From positions 286-64,285 of the forward strand of contig NZ_KI632507.1 in the NCBI RefSeq assembly GCF_000504165.1: a stretch of 64,000 bases of DNA, written 5' to 3'. Each line of letters starts with the position of its first letter. Position 1 is the first letter of the stretch. The notes under the pieces were generated by a model. That model had not been told where the DNA came from. It ran no database searches and was given only the letters and a program-made list of their open reading frames with translations. Shown here piece after piece: positions 58,978 to 64,000 of this stretch. The position numbers and the translations under genes are program-made. The DNA is from Bacillus sp. FJAT-14578 (GTDB lineage Bacteria > Bacillota > Bacilli > Bacillales > Bacillaceae_H).

Positions 58978-61323
58978 TTATGTGGCAGCGACCGGACGTT
59001 TCGGTGACTTAGTGAGAAATGGCTTAATAAACCGAGACGGGTAAGCCGTTTTGCCGCGGCGTGTTTGCGGCACCGATAAATACAGCGAATGCTGGGCACG
59101 GGTCATGGCCACATATAGTAGACGCCGTTCTTCTTCAAGCGCTCCCTCTTCTCCGTTCCGATAAGAATCGAGGGCGTAATCATGCGGAATGCCTCCGTCT
59201 ACGCTGCTCAACACATATACATACTTATACTCCAACCCTTTCGCCCGATGAATGGTCGAAAGCTGGACACTGTCACGAAACTGTTTACTAAGCTGTTTCA
59301 TTTCTTTATTCATGGCAGTCATATGGTCTGCATGTTCAATTAATTCAGAAACCGATTGGAATTTTCGTGCTACGACTTTTAAATCCCGCACATCGTCAGA
59401 GCCTTTTTCCATCATATTTCCTTCATTTCCACGCTTTTTGACAAACTCGTCAAATCCCATATCTTTTTCAATCATTTCAAGAGCGGCAAGCGGTGATAGC
59501 GTCTTGAGGGAAGCGAACAGCGGTACAATTTTTTTCAGCTTTTTTTGCTGAAACGGCTGCAAATTTTCCAAAAAAGTTAAGGCTTTGACAAGGGAAACGT
59601 CATTCAAAATGCTGAAAGCTTTCACATCATTTAAAGCGGATTGTTTTAAAAATAACGACATGAGCAAATCCTGCATGGCTTTTGTATCGTTGGGATTCAT
59701 GCTTAAGCGCAAAAATCCGAGCATGCTTCGTACAATACGGCGCTGATAGAAGGATTCTGTATCTTGTTCCACCATAAATGGCAAGTTGGACTGCGTTAAT
59801 CGTTCGAATACAGCCCGTGATGAAGAATGTGTTCTATATAGAATGGAAAAATCAGAAGGCTGCGCGCCTTGTTGAATCTTCTCTTTTATATCCGTGACAA
59901 TCATCGTTGCTTCTTCTTCTTCATCGTAAGGAAAAAACATCATTGGGTACACGTTGTTATCGAACTGGGCGAACATCTTTTTTTCATGTCTTTCTTTATT
60001 GAGGGCAATGACTTTATTGGCGGACGCGACAATATTATGAGAGGAACGGTAGTTTTCGCTTAAAGTCACCGTTTTTGTACCGGCAAAGTCGTCTTTAAAG
60101 TTCAAAATAAAGGAAGGATTGCTCCCCCGAAACGCGTAAATCGATTGATCGTCATCACCGACAGCACATAAATTAGCAGAACCTGCGCTCAGCATTTTCA
60201 TGATTTCATATTGGACTTTGTTGATATCCTGAAACTCGTCGATCAAAAAATAACGCAGTCTTTCTTGATACCGTGCAAGAAGAGAAGGGTTTTCCTTTAA
60301 CATGATATAGCATCCATACAGCATATCATCAAAGTCAAACAGCTTTTCTCTTTGTTTTTTCATTTCATAATGTTTATACAAGTAGTGGACCCGTTCTTCC
60401 CATTGGCTTGCAGGCCGCACGTCTTGCACAGCGGTCAACGTATTTTTCCAATAGCTGATTTGCTGTAAGGCCTGGTCATAAGCAAATTCACGTTCATCTA
60501 AATGAAGCTCTCGTCCCGCTTCTTTCACGATTTGTTCTTTCTGCCATTCCCATTTGAGCAGCCGGTCCATATTCCAGGCTTGCGGCTGAAAATGAGCAAT
60601 CATTTTATAAAAAATACTATGAAAGGTACCGGAAATCAGTTTTTGAACAACAGCTGACGACATGGATGGGTAATGAAGCAATCGATGTTTCATCTCCTTA
60701 GCGGCTTTTGCTGTAAACGTGACAAGCATGATAGAGCGCGGGTCGATTTTTTTCTCCTGGATCATATACGCTGTTCGGGCTGTCAGTACTCGGGTTTTAC
60801 CGCTCCCCGCTCCTGCCAAAATGAGAAGGGGGCCTTCAGTCGTCGTGACCGCTTCCCATTGATAGGCATCCAGCACAATCCCTTTCTCTTTCAGGGATTG
60901 AATGTAGGGGGAGGTGTCGGTCGTTGTCGTAATAATACGTTTTTTAAAAGGAGGGAGAAGATCAACGGATGTTGAATGTTTCCAAGTAATGGAATTGTTG
61001 TCCAGTTGCGCTTCGATTGGGCGTGATTTAGGCAGTCGAAACCCGTTTCGTACAGTATGTTCTTCTTTTTTTCCTTCATCTTTATCAAGCTGCAATGAAA
61101 AGGCTGCTGGTCTTGTTTCTTCGCATGCTGCACGGCTGTGCGGGGCGGCTGCGTGATAAAAATGGGGAGCTTGTTCAATGCCAAGATATAGTCTGACTGG
61201 TTCCCCGCAATGCTGACATGTTACTTCCTCACGTAGACACGCCTCATAAATCAACTGGTATTTTTCACGTGAAAGGCGGGACAAATGTATCTTTTTTCTT
61301 TGGTGTATTGCATGTTCCAGCAA
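58978..61323 (-). CDS. yjcD: YjcD, UvrD/PcrA-like superfamily 1 helicase with CoiA-type zinc module
   Basis: 781 residues. N-terminal module C36-x2-C39-x14-H54-x2-H57 (CQHCGEP...APHFYH), as in CoiA. Helicase motifs: Q motif DAYQWEAV, Walker A GAGSGKT (171-177), Ia MLVTFTAKAAKEM, II IDEFQDIN, III GDDDQSIYAFRGS, IV LSENYRS, V STIHRAKGLEYKYVYV, VI EERRLLYVAMTRA. A 3'-5' DNA helicase by family. TTG start eight bases after AGGAGGAG. Single gene; shared hairpin element lies beyond its end. Confidence 0.92.
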   Translation of the reverse strand: MLEHAIHQRKKIHLSRLSREKYQLIYEACLREEVTCQHCGEPVRLYLGIEQAPHFYHAAAPHSRAACEETRPAAFSLQLDKDEGKKEEHTVRNGFRLPKSRPIEAQLDNNSITWKHSTSVDLLPPFKKRIITTTTDTSPYIQSLKEKGIVLDAYQWEAVTTTEGPLLILAGAGSGKTRVLTARTAYMIQEKKIDPRSIMLVTFTAKAAKEMKHRLLHYPSMSSAVVQKLISGTFHSIFYKMIAHFQPQAWNMDRLLKWEWQKEQIVKEAGRELHLDEREFAYDQALQQISYWKNTLTAVQDVRPASQWEERVHYLYKHYEMKKQREKLFDFDDMLYGCYIMLKENPSLLARYQERLRYFLIDEFQDINKVQYEIMKMLSAGSANLCAVGDDDQSIYAFRGSNPSFILNFKDDFAGTKTVTLSENYRSSHNIVASANKVIALNKERHEKKMFAQFDNNVYPMMFFPYDEEEEATMIVTDIKEKIQQGAQPSDFSILYRTHSSSRAVFERLTQSNLPFMVEQDTESFYQRRIVRSMLGFLRLSMNPNDTKAMQDLLMSLFLKQSALNDVKAFSILNDVSLVKALTFLENLQPFQQKKLKKIVPLFASLKTLSPLAALEMIEKDMGFDEFVKKRGNEGNMMEKGSDDVRDLKVVARKFQSVSELIEHADHMTAMNKEMKQLSKQFRDSVQLSTIHRAKGLEYKYVYVLSSVDGGIPHDYALDSYRNGEEGALEEERRLLYVAMTRAQHSLYLSVPQTRRGKTAYPSRFIKPFLTKSPKRPVAAT

Positions 61324-61586
61324 CAGTGTTCTCCTCCTTTCTTTTCTCCTGCTCTAATGGTTGGCAGCTTCTATGCTTTGATGGTGCCTTCTTGATTAAC
61401 CCCTGCTTTATAAAAATAATACGATGTATGAAAACGGTTTTCCCTATCTTCATCGTAAAAAAGTTTGTACAACAGTCAAAAACTATCATATCAAAACGTA
61501 TCTTATAGTAAAAGACCCGGAACATTGTTATTAGTCAACCTATAAAGGGTAAATAAAATGAAAGAAAGCATAGAGGAGGAAAAAAC

Positions 61587-61862
61587 ATGGGTTATATCTT
61601 GCCGATTCATCATGAGCAATACACTCAATATGCTAATCGTACGGTTCCTGTTAAACATCAATATCAAAAGTTAACAAAGGTGATGAAACCAAGAATAGAA
61701 GGAAAGTTGAATGATCCAGACACCCCTTTTGGATCTGCTGAAGAACGAGGTATGAAAGTCCCGAAGACACCCTCGAAGAGAACAGCTTACACACGGGAGA
61801 AAGTAGAAGAGATGTTTGCGCAGCTAACGGGAAAAGGGCGCCTGATTAACGAAGTGATTTAA
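61587..61862 (+). CDS. Hypothetical basic protein, 91 residues
   Basis: Begins MGYILPIHHEQYTQYANRTV; basic, Pro-containing, no membrane segment; the end EKVEEMFAQLTGKGRLINEVI is helical. ATG follows GAGGAGG. No family named. Divergent from yjcD, 58 bases before another small gene. Confidence 0.65.
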   Translation: MGYILPIHHEQYTQYANRTVPVKHQYQKLTKVMKPRIEGKLNDPDTPFGSAEERGMKVPKTPSKRTAYTREKVEEMFAQLTGKGRLINEVI

Positions 61863-61920
61863 TCAATCCTCTCCATCAACAAAATGGTATAAGGGGAGTA
61901 TAGGAAAGAGGAAAGTCGCA

Positions 61921-62100
61921 ATGAAGCTGACGCACCGTTATTACTTGACCGGTGTCATCAATAGCGGCTATGTTCATCCATATAAACAAGAAGTGCCGTT
62001 TCATACCGAAGTGGAAGCAACAGGTGATGAAAAAGACATGAGAACCATTACAACAAATAGGATAGCCGCTCATCACGCATATATGGGTCGTGATCACTAG
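61921..62100 (+). CDS. Small hypothetical protein, 59 residues
   Basis: ATG lies five bases after AAAGAGGAAAG; the frame begins MKLTHRYYLTGVINSGYVHP and ends HHAYMGRDH. Soluble, mixed charge. B. subtilis carries the small gene yjzE near yjcD, which may be the counterpart, but I cannot verify. A hairpin GCCGCTCA/TGAGCGGC spans its end. Confidence 0.6.
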   Translation: MKLTHRYYLTGVINSGYVHPYKQEVPFHTEVEATGDEKDMRTITTNRIAAHHAYMGRDH

Positions 62101-62168
62101 ATGAGTGAGCGGCATTTTATGTAATCGCTGCTGATTGACAGTTTAATTTATGCGGAAATCAAAGCCGT

Positions 62169-62843
62169 TTAATACGTTTCCACATGCAGGGAATTTCCAT
62201 CTTCCCACTCGGCATATAAAACTTGGGAATAGTGTCGGATGCCTTTTTTGTACAGCTCTTTTTGAAGCCATGTTTCATTGAGTCCGCTAAGAGTTAAATT
62301 TTCCTTTAAAAGCCGGCCGTCACTAATGAAAGTGATGGGCAAGGCGGGAGGAGTATTTGGCATGTTATGGTCGGCTCTTGTAGGTGTTGCATACTCTGCC
62401 TTTTTCAAGACACTTACCGTCCCGTTCGTTTCTAAAATGGCATATTCCACTTCACGTAAGGAAAACGCATCTTTAGCCCGAAGCAAATGCTGAAGTTGGT
62501 CAATATCCAAGTGATTTTTCTTCAGTTCATCATATTGAATTTTTCCTTTATGGATGACAAGGGACGGTTTGCCTTCCAAAAAGCCTCGAATCCGAATATT
62601 CTTCTGTGTAATGATTTCGGTTGAAAAGATCAGTACCCCCCAAAAAGCCACCGCAAATAAAATTTCAGTCAAACCAATTTCATGGTCATAAAGAGCGTTC
62701 CCAACAAGTTCACCGAGCACAAGGGCCGAAATAAAGTCGAAGGTCGTGATTTGGGTAATCGTCATTTTTCCGAGGAACCTCGTTAAAAAAAACAAGCTGA
62801 AAAAGCCTACGAACAACTCGAGAGCTATACGTAAAAAATCCAT
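62169..62843 (-). CDS. DUF421 (YetF-like) membrane protein
   Basis: 224 residues from the ATG eight bases after AGGAGA; an ATG two codons earlier is too close to that site. Three N-terminal membrane helices (about 3-85) with TRFLGKMTITQITTFDFISALVLGELVGN, then the DUF421 soluble domain (LREVEYAILETNGTVSV). Unlike the spoVA-linked member it has no DUF1657-like end. Function unknown; single gene. Confidence 0.85.
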   Translation of the reverse strand: MDFLRIALELFVGFFSLFFLTRFLGKMTITQITTFDFISALVLGELVGNALYDHEIGLTEILFAVAFWGVLIFSTEIITQKNIRIRGFLEGKPSLVIHKGKIQYDELKKNHLDIDQLQHLLRAKDAFSLREVEYAILETNGTVSVLKKAEYATPTRADHNMPNTPPALPITFISDGRLLKENLTLSGLNETWLQKELYKKGIRHYSQVLYAEWEDGNSLHVETY

Positions 62844-62924
62844 ATGCATTCTCCTAATCGGCGTAATTACTATATAGCTTTGTACGGAATGCATCATTTT
62901 ATGAATGCAAATCCACGCAAAGAG

Positions 62925-62955
62925 AGAGCCGCGAAAAAATTTTCGCGGCTCTTTC
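62925..62955. terminator. Palindrome upstream of the DUF421 gene
   Basis: AGAGCCGCGAAAA pairs perfectly with TTTTCGCGGCTCT across AA. It may end the yjcG-yjcF transcript on the minus strand, though the T run is weak on that side. Confidence 0.6.
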
Positions 62956-63087
62956 TTCACAGTTTATTCTGCTTTAATGAGCTTTGCACAGCTATATCTT
63001 AAGCCGCACAAGACCCATGTTTATCCGTATTTTCCATAAATGTAGCGTTTGGTGTTTCGAAAATTTTTGCAGATGAAGGCACATACT

Positions 63088-63513
63088 TTAAGATAATGTT
63101 TTAACCATCGTGACATGCGGAATGCCGGCATCCAAAAACTCGCCCGATACGGTTTCATAGTCGAGTTTTTGATAAAAGCCCTCGGCATGCGTTTGGGCGT
63201 TTAACTTGAGTTTATCCATCCCATGCTGGCGGGCGATATGCTCCATTTCCATCATGATGATTTTACCTGCACCGCTTTTTCGGTGGGAAGGCATGACACA
63301 AACTCGTTCTACTTTTCCATAACCATCTACGATACGGAAGCGCCCTGCTCCGACCGGTTCCTCTGTATCATATAGTACAACGTGTACGGCTTCATCTTCA
63401 TATTGATCAAGTTCCTCTTCAAGAGGAACTTGCTGTTCTTCCACAAATACTTGTTTGCGAACATAAAAAGCATCTTGGAGTTCTTGTTCATTTGATGTTT
63501 GTTTAATGTTCAA
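63088..63513 (-). CDS. yjcF: YjcF, GNAT-family acetyltransferase
   Basis: 141 residues, full-length GNAT. VERVCVMPSHRKSGAGKIIMMEME (about 69-92) holds the acetyl-CoA loop (R-x-x-G-x-G), preceded by VGAGRFRIVDGYGK and followed by LNAQTHAEGFYQKLDYE. Similar in length and pattern to B. subtilis YjcF, whose substrate is unknown. Starts five bases after yjcG, forming an operon. Confidence 0.9.
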   Translation of the reverse strand: MNIKQTSNEQELQDAFYVRKQVFVEEQQVPLEEELDQYEDEAVHVVLYDTEEPVGAGRFRIVDGYGKVERVCVMPSHRKSGAGKIIMMEMEHIARQHGMDKLKLNAQTHAEGFYQKLDYETVSGEFLDAGIPHVTMVKTLS

Positions 63514-63518
63514 TTTTT

Positions 63519-64000
63519 TTATTCCTTCCCAAAACGAAATGTTTCATAAACAGTCCATGTATCATTATCCAATTGATACATCAAATGGAAACGATCCACT
63601 ACTTCTGAATGGGATACATCCACGAGTTTTAATTGGCTGTATACATCAAGATGTTCATCATCGGAAAGTCCTTGACCGATGGTGATATGAGGTACGAAAG
63701 CATATGGAGATTCTTGTGATAAGCTTCCTGCATGAAGGCGATCATATAAATTTTCTAATGCTTCACTTTTTTCTACTTTAAAATATAGAACATTATTGAC
63801 GGGGGAAAACGAGCTCACTTTCGTTACATTCAAGTTAAAGGGGTCTGTTGCTTTTGCCACCTTTTCTAACTCTTGAGAAATTTCCTTGATTTCGCTTTCT
63901 GATGCTTCAAAAGTTTCCTTTACAGTAAGATGCGGAGCAATCAACGCATAATGTGTATCGTATCGTTTTCGGTACGAATTTGCAGCATCTTGCAATGTTT
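63519..64000 (-). CDS. yjcG: YjcG, 2H phosphoesterase (2'-5' RNA ligase-like), truncated by the window
   Basis: About 160 residues visible; the frame stays open to the window edge, and the start lies beyond it (the family is about 170 residues). Two H-x-T-x motifs mark the fold: APHLTVKETF near the visible N-terminus and VPHITIGQGL about 80 residues later. These proteins cleave or join 2'-5' or cyclic phosphodiesters; the B. subtilis substrate is unknown. Operon with yjcF. Confidence 0.9.
   Translation of the reverse strand, partial: TLQDAANSYRKRYDTHYALIAPHLTVKETFEASESEIKEISQELEKVAKATDPFNLNVTKVSSFSPVNNVLYFKVEKSEALENLYDRLHAGSLSQESPYAFVPHITIGQGLSDDEHLDVYSQLKLVDVSHSEVVDRFHLMYQLDNDTWTVYETFRFGKE

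Overview
The window is a chromosomal segment of an endospore-forming Bacillaceae (Bacillus/Geobacillus-like Firmicute). This rests on strong AGGAGG ribosome binding sites, GTG and TTG starts, the competence regulators Med, ComZ, MecA and CoiA, spore genes (CotO, SpoVA proteins, SpoVIF, YjcZ) and a gene order that, from memory, follows the Bacillus subtilis yjzD-to-yjcG region. The species cannot be named from sequence alone.

Layout. 1-1210: nine tRNA genes (Arg, Pro, Ala, Thr, Tyr, Trp, His, Gly, Ile) ending in a terminator. 1.3-5.4 kb: yjzD, yjaU/yjaV-like genes, med and comZ. 5.6-9.3 kb: yjzB-like gene, fabH-fabF behind a FapR-type operator, yjaZ. 9.5-12.2 kb: small membrane protein, yjbA, and trpS behind a Trp T-box. 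12.2-18.5 kb: oppABCDF with a long AT-rich leader and a 19-codon ORF overlapping the oppA start. 18.7-21 kb: phoD behind a Pho-box promoter. 21.3-27 kb: yjbC, a divergently oriented RND efflux pair, and spx. 27-34.2 kb: yjbE, mecA, cls, coiA, pepF. 34.3-35.8 kb: a RoxS/RsaE-type small RNA, spxH and the truncated haemoglobin yjbI. 36.4-46.2 kb: cwlQ/yjbJ, yjbK, yjbL, the small alarmone synthetase yjbM, nadK, yjbO, prpE, mgtE, yjbQ, fabI. 46.2-53.8 kb: EAL protein, cotO, yjcA, rmlD, a PHP phosphoesterase and probable spore-surface proteins. 54-57.5 kb: a second-type spoVA operon (lipoprotein, spoVAC, spoVAD, spoVAEb, DUF1657, DUF421-type 2Duf). 57.7-64 kb: yjcZ, spoVIF, the UvrD-like helicase yjcD, small genes, a second DUF421 protein, yjcF and a window-truncated yjcG.

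How the parts fit. fabH, fabF and fabI are one FapR-type regulon split over 40 kb. Med, ComZ, MecA, Spx, SpxH, CoiA and Opp form a competence and stress circuit: peptide import feeds signalling, MecA and SpxH deliver ComK and Spx to Clp proteases, and CoiA acts on DNA uptake. NadK, PrpE, YjbM and YjbK handle nucleotides and alarmones. The last third is mostly sporulation.

The least explained content is intergenic: at least three dispersed repeat families, a two-hairpin element present twice with compensatory base changes, and several perfect palindromes without an obvious gene. No insertion sequence, prophage, CRISPR array or clear pseudogene was seen.
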